Assembly (NCBI GenBank): GCA_949316235.1
Contig: OX438741.1
Coordinates: forward strand, 40,252,067 to 40,316,066
DNA length: 64,000 nt
Reading direction: 5' to 3'
Origin: Oegoconia quadripuncta
Taxonomy: Eukaryota > Arthropoda > Insecta > Lepidoptera > Autostichidae
In this document: positions 49,493-60,619 of the stretch, piece by piece
Numbering within the stretch: the stretch's first letter is position 1
Layout of the letters: each line of letters opens with the position of its first letter
The notes under the pieces: model-generated
The model's database searches: none
Seen by the model: only the letters and a program-made list of their open reading frames with translations
Told to the model about the DNA's origin: nothing
Translations under genes and position numbers: made by a program

Positions 49493-50498
49493 GCCCCCGT
49501 GGCTCAATGTAAACAACATTGGGTTAACATTTCGGAGGTCGCGGGTTCGTTCCCCAGCGGGGATCCTAAGCATCCCACCTTAGACCTTCCCTCATATTGA
49601 GGAAGTATGGGCCATAGTCCGCCACGCTGGCCGATAGTGTGGGGACATTTTTTAATGCACAACTGGTTATGTACTCGACCTCAATCATACAATATTAAGT
49701 GAAGATGAGGCCGAAGGTGGAAGCGTACCCGAAAACCCTAATACTTGGGGAACTGACCATCTTATCTCTGCGGAAGACAACAATGCTGTTAATATTGCTG
49801 TTTGGCGGCAGATTTAGAAATGATGGTGGTAGCAAGCCAGGCGGGCATTTAAAATGCTCTACCAACAACCAAACCCCGCTGGGGACCGAACCGGCGACCT
49901 CCGATTCGTAAACCCTATGTTGTTTACATTGAGCCACGGAGGCGGTTAGAACTTCACATGTCATCGAATATTTTTTTTAATTTGTCAGCCATGAGGAAAC
50001 CCATCACAATGTTTTTCTTCACCGTTTAAGAGCAGTCGGATACAATACATGCATATACGTAATTAAATTTAAAAACTCATTGGTACATGGCCTGTCTATC
50101 GAACATAGACCTCCCAAATTGAGCGACTGTGTCTCCTCCACTGAGCCATCGACGAGAGCGTGGCATGATACAAAGGGATGCAAATGGCGCTACGGAGAGG
50201 CTTATACTCAATAGTGGACTTTGATAGGATTGGAATAAATAAATAAATATCCTTAGACACAGCGCCATCTAGTTCCAGGGTAAGCAACTATAGGCTGGTG
50301 TTGTGGATACCAGATGGTTGATATACTACATAAATACATTTCTTTTTGTAAATAAATACTTATTATAAATGAAAACATCCATAACTCGGGTACACATGTC
50401 CGTATTCATCACACAAACATATGCCCCTAGCGGAATTCGAAGCCGCAACCTTTTGGTATAGTGGTCAGAGTTGCTAACCACTACACTAAACGGATCGG
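49493..50498. mobile_element. cluster of SINE fragments A, C, A, C and B
   Basis: 49493-49561 SINE A head (plus); 49575-49640 SINE C (minus); 49647-49947 SINE A (minus, TTTTTTAATGCACAACTGGT to GAGCCACGGAGGCGG); 49985-50150 SINE C head (minus); 50238-50498 SINE B (minus, GAAAACATCCATAACTCGGG). The inserts sit nearly end to end. Confidence 0.75.
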
Positions 50499-50531
50499 AT
50501 GATGCTGGTCGCTGATGATGATGAGAATTAC

Positions 50532-50706
50532 CTGTCTTTCGATCTGCGCGTTTGTATTTTACTCCTTTTGGTGAGCAGTTTTTGGGAGGAGCGGGATGTG
50601 GCGAGCGTCTTCGAGCCCCGAGGTGACCGATGGACATGGACATTGTAATCGTACTTGACAGTTGCATTTCTGAAGGGATGCCGATGAAGAGGGCTGGTGG
50701 AAGGCG
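50532..50706 (-). CDS. candidate orphan exon, product unknown
   Basis: 175 bp with a very good acceptor (TTTTTGCATTTTCCAG) and donor GACAG|GTAATT on the minus strand, between two SINE B copies. Two frames are open; one reads GARRRSPHPAPPKNCSPKGV then KYKRADRKT, the other NATVKYDYNVHVHRSPRGSK. It could be a distal 5' exon of the giant gene or part of another transcript. No family recognised. Confidence 0.3.
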
Positions 50707-50737
50707 CTGGAAAATGCAAAAATTCTTGACTTTGACG

Positions 50738-51272
50738 ACCTCTTTGGTGTAGTGGTAAAAAATTCTGACCGCTACAACAAAAGGTCGCGGCTTCGAATCC
50801 CGCGGGCATATGTTTGTATGATGAATAGATATGAATGAATAGAAGTGGAGAGCTAAATAAAGAAATTTATTTATTTATTTATTTATATGTTTCCCGAGTT
50901 ATGGATGTTTTTCATTTATGTCTTTATTATCCATAATACAAGCCTAGTTGTTTAGTGTGGAACTAGTTGGCGCTGTGTGTTTGTGCAAAGACATTTATTA
51001 TTATTATTTGTTGACCAGTGTCCGTGCGTCATTTGGAGGCTTCTCTGAAAATCAGCATTGTAGTGAAAGGCTACAACCACAGAACAGAAGAAGCTACAAC
51101 CCATGCTGAGTTGGAGACCTTTTTGACTCCACCTTGCGACACCGACAATTAGATGGCAAACACAATGTTATTTTTTACATGTGTCTCGACTGTGTAATAT
51201 TTGTACTTAGCGGGATTCGAACCCGCGACCATTTGGTATAGTAGCAGAGTTTCTAACCACTATACCCAAACA
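50738..51272. mobile_element. SINE B (plus) and SINE B fragment (minus)
   Basis: 50738-51000 starts GACGACCTCTTTGGTGTAGT with a TTTATTTATTTATTTA insertion; 51200-51272 is antisense (GCGGGATTCGAACCCGCGAC). 51000-51200 shows nothing recognised. Confidence 0.7.
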
Positions 51273-51439
51273 CAAAACATATGTACATACAAATAACAAT
51301 TACAATTAATAGGAGTAATCAGCAAGATGCGACGAGAGGATACATACGTGTATACATCTTTTTCTCTCAATAATAAAATGTTCACCTTAACAATAATACA
51401 CCCTATTATATAAACAAACTTACAAATTATAGAAACAGT

Positions 51440-51960
51440 ATATCATCATCATTTTCCTGCTCTTATCCCACTCTAGGTGTGGTCGGCACAACATGTCATC
51501 CTCTTCCACTCTCCTCTATCAGCCGTCATCTCCGTACTCACCCCTTTCACATACATATCATTCCTCACGCAGTCTACCCACACCTTCTTTGGTCTTCCTC
51601 TACCTCTGTATGCCTCCACATTCATACTTAACAGTAACAGTATATTATTATTATTAGGAGCCCATACTGTCCCACTGCTGGGCAAAGGCCTCCCTCCTCT
51701 CTCTCAACGGCTCTCTATCCCAGGCCTCCTACGACCAGTCGGTTAAGAACTTATCCAACTCATCCCGCCATCTCCTTTTCGGTCTGCCGCGACGCCTTCT
51801 TTCTAATGGTGGGCTCCAGGTGGTGGCGATTTTGGCCCACATGTCGTCTGGCATGCGACATACCCACGCCAGTCCCACTTCAGCTTGGCGGCCGTTGTGG
51901 CTATGTCAGCAACAAGGGTCTTAGAGCGAAGTGTAGTGTTTAGCGATCGGTCAGTTTAAC
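51440..51960 (-). mobile_element. RTE-type LINE 3' ends
   Basis: The minus strand encodes GRGRPKKVWVDCVRNDMYVK then GVSTEMTADRGEWKRMTCCA, the typical C-terminus of insect RTE ORF2. A second related tail follows at 51650-51960 (CCACTGCTGGGCAAAGGCCT). Confidence 0.75.
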
Positions 51961-52039
51961 ATTTAGTACACTGCGCTCCATGGCTCGTTGGCAACAGTAT
52001 ATAATATCAGTAAATAATGAGTAAATAAAATAATAATAT

Positions 52040-52570
52040 ATATATAATTTTTTTTTTTAATTTATTGCGGCATTGGCAACTTAGCCATCAGCCAAAACCG
52101 TGACAATTACAAAAGTAAGTATTTCGAACTAAAATTCACAACATTCATTTACACAAGATAGTATTTTAAAGTAAGAAAAAATATAACTAAACCTAAATCT
52201 AAACTACTACCTACCTATCTAAATGCACAAATCACTAAAGGTACACGTTACAAAATCATAAATTATGCTATACAATTCAGGATGCTTGAGCAGTTCCTGC
52301 AGAGAACACGGAATATCTTTTTTACCTAGCGCTTCTTGACACAAACAAATAAATAACAATCGTTGTAATGAAAAATTCGGACAGGCAAAAAATAAATGAT
52401 CTAAACTACAAAAATTATTTGAACAATATATACAAGATGGATTATTCTAATAGCTTAAGTCTAAATAAATGATCAGGAAACTTACAATGACCTATTCTTA
52501 ACCTACACAATGTGGTAATAAATTTCCTACCGGGATATAACATACATACATAACCTATTTTCATTTCAGG
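52040..52570 (-). mobile_element. LINE 3' end with ORF2 C-terminal remnant
   Basis: Poly-T at 52049. The minus strand reads GRKFITTLCRLRIGHCKFPD, CIYCSNNFCSLDHLFFACPN and ELLKHPELYSIIYDFV: the R-x-G-H / C-x-x-C / D-H-x-F-F-x-C-P signature. Interrupted by a stop after KLLE. Confidence 0.7.
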
Positions 52571-52854
52571 CAGTCAACGTGAGAAAGACGCTAGCTTTGC
52601 ATATAGTGGATAATGTACCTGCAGAGACCGGGGATAATGCTCCACCCAGCAGAGCCAACGTGACACCACTAGTCGGGACTACCAGCGCCATCATCATCTC
52701 CTACCATCCTATTCCCTAGTTTACATCGCTACAAGGCCTGATTTTCAGATAATCTATAATATTTTTGTATACATTTTTGTGTGACATTTTTGAAGTTTGA
52801 CATGATGTGTCACAGACAGCGTATTCTGTGCTTTGACCAGTAATGTCTTCTTTG

Positions 52855-53240
52855 CCCTAATCAATCAGTTTCTTTGTATGATATACTCCCCCCCGATATC
52901 CCCAGGCCCATTAACATGAAATCCCCATTTTTTTTTCATATGAGAGGGCGACAAACGAGCATGCGGGTCACATGATGGAAAGCAATCACTGCCGCCCATG
53001 GACACCCGCAACACCAAAAGAGTCACAGATGCGTTGCCGGCCTTTGAAGAAAGTGTAGGCTCGTTTCTTGAAGGTTCCAATGTCGTACTCGTTCGGGAAT
53101 AAGGCTGCCGGAAGTCCGTTCCACAGGGTGGTCGTACGTGGTATGAAGTTTCTTGAGAAACGTACAGTGGTAGACTTCCACTATTGACCTATTGTTATAT
53201 ACAAATTCCACATTTGTTAATATTTTATCTAAGTCCCACA
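52855..53240. mobile_element. LINE fragment split by another LINE tail
   Basis: The outer fragment (plus) TTTGTATGATATACTCCCCC breaks after AACATGAAATCCCC near 52925 and resumes CTATTGTTATATACAAATTC at 53187. The insert is antisense: poly-T, GGCGACAAACGAGCATGCGG, and a minus-strand remnant LWNGLPAALFPNEYDIGTFK. Confidence 0.75.
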
Positions 53241-53620
53241 AAACATGTTCTAACCTTGCTACGTCTAAATTATGTAAATATTTAATTAAGTGTGTATGTG
53301 AAACAAATTATAAATACCTATATCTTATAGAAAAAATACGCCGTCCAATTCGCTTCCGTGAGGCATAGTACCTAGTACGCTAGCGCTATTGGCCCGCTGA
53401 ATGCATAAGCTCAGCTCCTAAGCAAAGTAGGCACCAGCTCTGACATCTCCAGAGGCGTGGACCACTCCAACGGATAAATCCTTTACAAATTGTTTCGTGT
53501 CAGATGACCACGGGCCCAATGTCTCTACTGCAAGCGCCGCAAACTCGTGGTTTATAGAGATTGACGCATATTTATGGCGCTTGTTACTCTGAGCTTGTTC
53601 AGCCGCGTTTCCAGCTCTTT
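53241..53620. other. intergenic DNA, no gene seen
   Basis: Contains a GC-richer stretch near 53340-53560, in the style of a LINE remnant (GCTAGCGCTATTGGCCCGCT), but no signature I can name. Confidence 0.3.
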
Positions 53621-54090
53621 GCGCACTTTCTTTTTATCTAAGTATATTTCTAATAATTATTTTCTTAAAAAAAAATGTCGTGTCGTATCAAGTGACCTAT
53701 CGTCTTTCTCTTCAGTTCTCAACTGTGGCTTACAGGCATATCTTCTTCTTGACCATCATTAACACCTCTTCATTCATACTCTTCTCTAACTCTCTCTTTC
53801 TCTTCAATTTAAGAGCTATGCTCTTGTCGGTGGAGTAATGACCATGTCTCTCTACTTTCCGCCCTCGATTTTACCTCTTGGTACGACACGACATTCACCT
53901 GTTCTTTCACTTGGTCAAAGTAATTGCGCCAAAGTCTTCCCCTTCCTCTTTTTCCTTCAACTTTTCCCTCTATTATTTTCTTTAAAAAAATATCGTGTCG
54001 TATCAAGTGACTTATCATCTTTCTCTTCAGTTCTCAACTGTGGCAAACAGGAATATCTTCTACTTCACCATCATTAACAGTTCATTTGTA
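53620..54090 (-). mobile_element. two tandem RTE-like LINE tails
   Basis: GTGTCGTATCAAGTGACCTA at 53690 recurs at 53996. Between them the minus strand encodes MISHLIRHDIFLKKIIEGKV then EGKRGRGRLWRNYFDQVKEQ, an ORF2 C-terminus. The spacing of the two tails is about 306 bp. Confidence 0.7.
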
Positions 54091-54189
54091 CTCTTTTTTT
54101 GCTATCATATTATATAATTAATTCTGCCAAATCCTTGGCAAACACGACAACTGTTTCTATTGAGCAGTCAACTGACATTGAACCATCCT

Positions 54190-54655
54190 TGGAATCGATT
54201 CCAAGTTATTTAAATTAATATATACAACAGAGGGTAACTCTGGCAATTTGTTAAAATTAAATAAAAATCAACCTTCATGTAAAAAATTTGAGCCCTCATC
54301 TAAATGTAAGAGTAACAAATTAAACCTAGTACATCAAAATATCCAGGGCATTTTGGGCAAAGAGCTGGAGATTGAGCTATTCATGAACTGTCACAATATT
54401 GATATATTATGTATTACAGAACATTGGTTAAAACAGGGTCAGTTCATGTTTAGCTTTAAAAATCATCCAGGTTTCAAGTTCGTTCAGTAGGGATAAAGCG
54501 GTACGGGGCGGTTCCTTAATTATTACCAATAATAAATTAAAACACCGGGAACGCTTGGATATAGTAAATCTCTCTGTTGAACGAACTACTGAGTTGGCCT
54601 GTGTAGAGCTTGAGCGGCTTACTGTAATGAGCGTATACAGACCCCCCAGTTCATC
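54190..54655 (+). pseudogene. LINE APE-type endonuclease N-terminal fragment
   Basis: Encodes LNLVHQNIQGILGKELEIEL, then FMNCHNIDILCITEHWLK, the N-x-Q and T-E-H-W-L motifs of the apurinic-type endonuclease of CR1/Jockey elements. The frame shifts near 54488 and continues GGSLIITNNKLKHRERLDIV up to VMSVYRPPSS, where a SINE begins. The only endonuclease-half LINE remnant in the window. Confidence 0.7.
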
Positions 54656-54656
54656 A

Positions 54657-54900
54657 TGACGACCGATTGGTGTAGTGGATAGTGACCCTATCAGCGAAAC
54701 CAACGGTTGCGGGTTCGAATCCCGCGACGGGTAAATGTTTGTGTGATGAATATGCACATTTATTCCTGAGTCATGGATGTTTATATAAATATTTATGTAT
54801 GTTTATCCGTTATCTAGTATCCATAGTACAATCTTTGCTTAGTTTGGGACTAGATGATTGGTGTAAGTGTCCGAAATATTTATTATTTATTTATTTATTA
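54657..54900 (+). mobile_element. SINE family B, full-length
   Basis: Head GACGACCGATTGGTGTAGTG, B-box GCGGGTTCGAATCCCGCGAC, body TGTGATGAATATGCACATTT, tail GTGTAAGTGTCCGAAATATT and ATTTATTTATTTATT. Best reference copy of this family here. Confidence 0.85.
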
Positions 54901-55586
54901 TTCAACATGGATCTTATCGCCGCTATGGTCAAGTGCAAATGCCCTTAACCAATTCCAATTTAGTGTTATGGCTGCTTCGTTGTGCGCGATGATTCTGCCA
55001 ATGTCAGGGTTGAAGTTCACAATGCTAAAGTTGACAATTGTGCGGTAAGTTAAGCTTCTCTAGTTTGTGTAGCTGGAGAAAGCACAAACAGAACAACACA
55101 TATAACCACCACCTCAACACATAATTAAGATAATAGACGATAAACTCTAAGAAGTGGACATGATAGATATAAATTATAATATAACGTTGTTAACTTTTAT
55201 AAATTTAGGTAGTACACAAGACGGGAGTGAACTTGAGTAGTTAACATTTATGGGGCGTGGCATATTTTTTGGGAGAAGGTCATAAAGTGGGACAGAAATG
55301 CCCTTAAAAGAATAAATGATATCGTTATGAAACGAATTCAAAATTAGAACGTCAAATTCAAATTCTAAGAAGATTAGTGAAGTCTTCCGTCAATCAGACT
55401 GATGTAAATTCAAAATTTTTATAGTAACATTTTATGAATTATTTTTTTGTAAATTTACAATGAATTAGATCGTATAGATTTTTTAACAGCAGACACCGAA
55501 ATTCCAAGGTTTTTTTCTCACAGGAAATGTAAGTAAACTTTCATCAGCATCGACAGCCTTACACTTCCCCACTCTTGGGGCCCAGC
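54901..55586. other. intergenic DNA, no gene seen
   Basis: AT-rich, with no reading frame or repeat that I can identify apart from A/T runs. Confidence 0.4.
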
Positions 55587-55589
55587 TTA

Positions 55590-56094
55590 AGGTCATAGTT
55601 CATTAGACCCACCCGACGTCCACTCCGCACCGCCTCGTCGCACGGCGTCCACTCGTTGTTTATACTTAGGTGATCCACGGGTGGACGCCGCGTTATCACT
55701 AATAAACGTCGCGCGGTCAACCAGCGGACCTAGTGTCGTCAACCAGTGGACCCGCGTGGTCAACAGTCTACAAATTTTCGAGTAGTCAGTTCACAATTTG
55801 CACTAGGTATAGGGCATCGTCCTCGCGTGAATCATTCGCGGGCAGCGCGCGTCCACTCGAGACCCGCGCGTTGGCAATGCGCAGTCAACGTAAGGTAAGC
55901 ATGCGAGCAACGAGTTGTCACCGAGTGGTCCACTCGCCGTCCGCGCGTGGAGGGCTTACGACTAAGGCGATCCGGTGACGCTACGAAGTTGACGTAGTGA
56001 GCACATACCCATATAAGTCCATATAAAGAATACTAACCGCACGAGGCGAGGCGGTGCGGAGTGAATGCCGGGTGGGTCTAATGAGCTATGACCT
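55590..56094. mobile_element. 505-bp MITE with long inverted ends and TTA target duplication
   Basis: Left AGGTCATAGTTCATTAGACC then CACCCGACGTCCACTCCGCA; the right arm is its reverse complement ending CTATGACCT. TTA flanks both sides (55587-55589, 56095-56097). The interior is rich in GTGGAC / GTCAACCAG motifs. PIF/Harbinger-like by target; TTAA/piggyBac-like is the alternative reading. Confidence 0.75.
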
Positions 56095-56099
56095 TTAAT

Positions 56100-56300
56100 C
56101 TCATTGGGTATATGGGCCACATCAACCACGCGGGCCCAGTGCTGATTGGTAGATTTGTGGCAGGCAGTGTTCTTAAGCCGCCCCTTTAAGCCACCGACAT
56201 AGCTTAATTTAAAACAACCGGGACCTACAATTAAACGTTGTATTGTATTGTATTGTAAACGTGCCCTCCGAAGCACGGGAACAATCCTATTAAAATGCAA
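56100..56300. repeat. dispersed repeat fragment
   Basis: GCGGGCCCAGTGCTGATTGG and GCAGGCAGTGTTCTTAAGCC match, in inverted orientation, the 44120-44290 segment. Class unknown. A CT microsatellite lies at 56363-56380. Confidence 0.45.
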
Positions 56301-56515
56301 CTAGTGATCACCCTTTCAACCATACTTACCATCTTTAGATTGCATTTGTTACTAATTAGCTATCTCTCTCTCTCTCTCTATTTAATTTTAATATATTTTT
56401 AATTCAAACTTAAATTCGGCGTTCAATTTGGGGCACCTTTATTAGCATAAGTATTCATCTCAGTAATAAAGTCACCCTTGGCCAGTTCATGACCGTCACA
56501 CTTCATAGTTTGACA

Positions 56516-56640
56516 TTGGTGTCGATTCGGATGTACACCAACTAAACTAAAATCAGTTTTGGTGTGGTGCCGTCGCGTCATACTGTTCCAGGGAGAAAAC
56601 AGGTTTTAGTTTAATTGGTGTACATCCGAATCGATACCAT
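56516..56640. mobile_element. 125-bp palindromic MITE
   Basis: Left TTGGTGTCGATTCGGATGTA then CACCAACTAAACTAAAATCA; right arm is the reverse complement, ending CCGAATCGATACCAT. The 48553 copy has kept mainly its left arm. Confidence 0.8.
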
Positions 56641-57042
56641 TATGTCTGTAATTAGTATGGTTAGTATGTACTTAGACATAGAGAAACTTTTTATTCAGTG
56701 CCACAATACATTGTACAGAACCATAAATATAATTATTATTATAACAGGAAGAAATCTTAGAATAATGCACAATATAATTGTAGCAGTGAAAGGGCTTGCT
56801 GGCTCAGCTAACGCTGCAAACGCTGAACGCGCTTACAACACTGATAATTCTGCCAGTGCTTCAAGTGGAAAGTGACGTTCAGCTTAAAACAGAACTTTGG
56901 AAGTAAATAAATAATTAGTGGGATGGTAGCAGTATTGGTTATTTGTTATATGATATGTATTTCGTTTGATTAATACTTTAATTAGCTAGGTTAATAACAA
57001 TTTCTAATGTTGATATAACCCGCGAGGTGAAGCCATGCACAT
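56641..57042. other. intergenic DNA, no supported gene
   Basis: An open plus frame to 56875 ends in an Ala/Ser-rich stretch; there is no family signature and no clear splice context. Confidence 0.3.
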
Positions 57043-57057
57043 ACAACAGGTTAACCT

Positions 57058-58405
57058 TTTTTTTTTTTTTTTTTACCAGGAGAAACGCTCATGCTTATCC
57101 ACCCTCCTCGGGGGAGGGGGGCGGATTATGTCGGACTCCGGCACAGAAGGTGCCGGCCTACCGACTAAAAACTCCTGGGTGTTCCTTCGCGCGCGCCTGT
57201 GCGGCCACGGGTACCATCTGGTATTCGTCCGCAGCCACGCCAGCGCGATGCCCGCCGCCGAACAACAGCGGCGGCGGGTCCACCTCTGGGCTGGAGCAGG
57301 GAGGAATCGCCTGGTCCAGCCACCTCTAGAAGGCGCGCGGAAACACCGCGCGCGCCTTCTCGCGGGGCCTATGTGTGGGCGGTGATCCCCCCGGATCGCC
57401 ACCCAGGCCCCGCAGGGTAGGAGGGCAGAGGATCGCCTATCATTAAAGATAAGCTCTCCTCCGTGCCCCCCATGCGGCTGCGTCTCCCCTCGCTCTGCGA
57501 GTGACCTCGCAGAGAGAGAGGACCGCTTTCCACGGCCTCTCCTTGGCGTCCGCAGCTCGAACCTGGCTGCGGCCGGCAAAGAGTGGCCGTCCAGCACGGC
57601 TACGACCTCTCAACAGAGAGGTCGTCCCCTACCATAGCGGCCTGCAACAGCGGGAGGCCCGGAGAGGAGGGGGGGGAACGCCGCCCCTCCAACCCTCCCG
57701 CCGTCTCCCCCTGCGAACAGAGGGAGAGGGCCGCTTCCCACGACCTCTCGTCGACGGCCGCAGCCTTAGCTGCAGTCGTCAAGGAGAGGTCGCCCAAGTG
57801 CTGCAGACGATTCCACGGCGTCCCCTGCCCAGATGGGCATTCCTCGCCGCAGCCCGCTGTGGTGGAATTTGCCCTCCACCTTCCCTCGTCGTTCCACTCC
57901 CGAAAACGAATTTTCGGAAGTAGAACGACGAGGGCATTCGGCGCCGAGGCAGGCCTCGGAGCCGAAACTTGGGCTGGTTTTTTATAGAGGTTTTCCTTCC
58001 TCGCGGTCCGGGCGGTTAAGCCAAGACCCTCGGTCCCGGACTGCAGCTGAAAGCCGCAGTCCCGGATTACGAGCCCGGCGGTGGCAAGGGGTAGGAGGTT
58101 CCCCCTAACCTCCTCCCCAGGCCTGCTCGGCGGCAGTGCGAGTGCACACCGAGCCCACCCTTACTCCCCCACTAGGAGGGGAGCGTCTCCTGCTCCATCC
58201 GCAGTGCCCTCTGCTAAACCAGAGGGACACGCGGAGGAGCCCACCCCGTCAGACTATTAGCCATCGGTCAACAAGAACCCTTAAAAGGGAAGTTGTTGAC
58301 CGATGCCCAGGGTGCACCGGCCCAACGACTACCGTTCCCCCCAGACGTATCCAGGGGGACAAGTAGCCATCAGGCACACGAGGAGGTTGTCTGACATCGC
58401 ACCCC
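57058..58405 (-). mobile_element. GC-rich 5'-truncated retroelement insertion with 15-bp target duplication
   Basis: Poly-T at 57058-57074 (A-tail on the minus strand). The element is about 65% GC by eye. The target ACAACAGGTTAACCT is present at 57043-57057 and again at 58406-58420. Long overlapping frames on both strands reflect GC content; no RT or endonuclease motif was found, so it may be a 3' UTR-only LINE copy or a nonautonomous derivative. Confidence 0.85.
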
Positions 58406-58420
58406 ACAACAGGTTAACCT

Positions 58421-59452
58421 AACGTAGGGTGTGGAACTCTACGAAGTTACTCAGGTTTCTCCTTTTTATGTGAACTCTTAAGTTTGATGTTAATAAATTT
58501 ATCTTTATCTTTATCTTTACACCCGTCTCACAAATCTAGACACTCCAGAGAACGAGACGCATAAATTTCCTAGTACGGATGTATTAGGTCCTTACCTATG
58601 AAATTGGCGTTTTGTATGAAGAATTTCATTACGACTGTTTTATCCATTACAAACATTTTTGATTTTTTTTTTGGGAACGGCAATTCCAAATTTAGCTAAA
58701 CTTTGTGTGTATTATCGGATAACATTAAGTTTAGTAAGGCAGCGTTAATTTTTAAAAGTAACCGCTCTATAAAAGTTTCAGCTAATCCAAGAAATGATTA
58801 TGGGAAGCACATGAAAAGAGATCTGTTTATTTATTTTTTTATTATTGTGTATTAGCCCAGAAATTAAAAAATATTTCATGTGAAACCTTGAAATAATATT
58901 CAATTTTCCAAATAAAAAACAAATTTGGATATAGCTTTGAAAATCGCAGGAATTGGTACATATGATTAACGAAGAAAAAAAGTCTCCAGTTTCATAGGTG
59001 AAGACCCAATATATCTCATAGTTTAAAGTACATATTGTTGAGTTGTGTACTTTTATGGAAAATAAAAGCTCTTTTGTATTGTATTTGGTTTCGAGCACTT
59101 TTTGACACCAGTGTGTCTGTATTGTTTCAGGCCAGGACCCCAAAGCGAAGATTGGCAGGGCTGTTATAGGCCCCACTTGTGTTACTCCTTCTTGAGGCTC
59201 CTCAAGATGACAGTAAGTTTCACCCACGCTTTCAGTTTGAGTCATCCCATCCGGCTGGTCAACTGACAAAGTGGCCATTTTGACAGTTCCACCAACTGCT
59301 CGTAGACGCGTGTTGCAATGGCTCGATGCTAATCTTGGTGTTCATTGTGGCCGCCACTCTGCGGCCGCCACTCTTTAGTTGCAATCCAGCATCCGCCCAC
59401 CACTGAAAGGGCCATTTTGGACTTCATAGCTCCACCAACCCTTATCACACTT
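58421..59452. other. intergenic DNA with an unrecognised open frame
   Basis: On the minus strand 59090-59278 reads MATLSVDQPDGMTQTESVGE then TYCHLEEPQEGVTQVGPITA. On the plus strand the same place has an acceptor (GTATTGTTTCAG, AG at 59129-59130 approx.) and a donor ACA|GTAAGT about 80 bp on, with an open frame PGPQSEDWQGCYRPHLCYSF. The strand cannot be decided. Confidence 0.3.
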
Positions 59453-60000
59453 AGGCCCGTATTAATAAATCAATCTCAATAGAAGTCTTGAGACTGTATC
59501 AACCGAGATACGTTGACGCTATCTCAAGCTCCGTGCTAATTTATAAAACAGTAGACCTGAAGGTCTACTCAGCTGAGATTCATTCTCATTTTTCATTGTG
59601 CATAAATTATATTCTGTATTACGTTACGCAGTCTCAAATTATGGGCCTCATAGAATGCACACTCACGCAATGAGATATGAAAATGCGATGCTAAGCGAAA
59701 TAAAGGTTATTACAAAATTAGTGACTACCTGAATAACAAAAATGCTTGGTATACTTCGCCCAGCTCCCAAAAATTATAAAATTGAATTAGTTGTATACTT
59801 TTATATATATAAAAAAAAGAAAAGAAAAGAAAAATGATCCTGTGGCTTTCTTGCGCCGTATCTTTTCCCACAGATGATTTCCCATTCCAAAGAGGTGGTA
59901 GCTTGGACATACTGACTGACCGAAAAATGCTTAAGCCCTATTTTTATTTCCAATAGATTCAATAAATGATGTCATGTATTGTAAGATGCTCAATGAGTGT
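59453..60000. mobile_element. MITE fragment, LINE D tail and repeat E
   Basis: 59453-59600: CTTAGGCCCGTATTAATAAA to GGTCTACTCAGCTGAGATTC. 59695-59760: GTTATTACAAAATTAGTGAC, encoding [16 protein letters not shown] in plus. 59845-59990: repeat E (TTTTCCCACAGATGATTTCC). Confidence 0.65.
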
Positions 60001-60619
60001 CACAGTCTGATCTTCTAAGCTATTATACAGAGTTCACGTGAGTGCGTGGGGATGCTAGGGAAATGATGATAAAATGCAATGATGCCGTTGACGACCGAAG
60101 TAACACTGTCTTTATTCTATATGAATATAATATATTATAATTAATTATATGACAAATGCGCTTCGTGACAATAACCCGCTTTTTAGGTCAAATCAAAATG
60201 TACGTGCATCGTACATGTATCTTACGTTGAAATTGATGCTTGAAGTTTGAAGTTTGACAAAAGTCACTGACATCGCCCAGCGGATAGCAAGTTGAAGTGG
60301 CAATAGGCAAGGCACATAGAAATAATAGCCGGTGGAGTTCTCGAGTGCACACCATGCACCGGCAACTGCAGCGTATGACGTCCACACAAGGTGTGGACAA
60401 GACAACCTCATAAAGGTTGCGCGAAATCGCTGGATGCAGGCCGCTGCCAACTGGTCGTTCTAGAATTCTTTGGAGGAAGTGTTAAGGAGTCTCGTTGCGA
60501 TCCATAGCCACATATGAGAAGGCAGACAAAGACGGGGGACACCTGCAATAGACTCACACCGCACCCGCCTCGCATTGTAGTTAGATGCAATTTATCTTCT
60601 TCTAAATATATAAAGGAAG
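60001..60619. other. repeat-derived intergenic DNA
   Basis: 60218-60250 repeats CATGTATCTTACGTTGAAAT of family E. 60418-60560 contains GCGCGAAATCGCTGGATGCA GGCC-type sequence, the inverse of 46965. No gene. Confidence 0.4.

Noticed and set aside
57073..58366. Many overlapping frames of 60-174 codons
   Set aside because: High GC removes stop codons by chance; they overlap on both strands inside a retroelement with a defined target duplication and show no domain.
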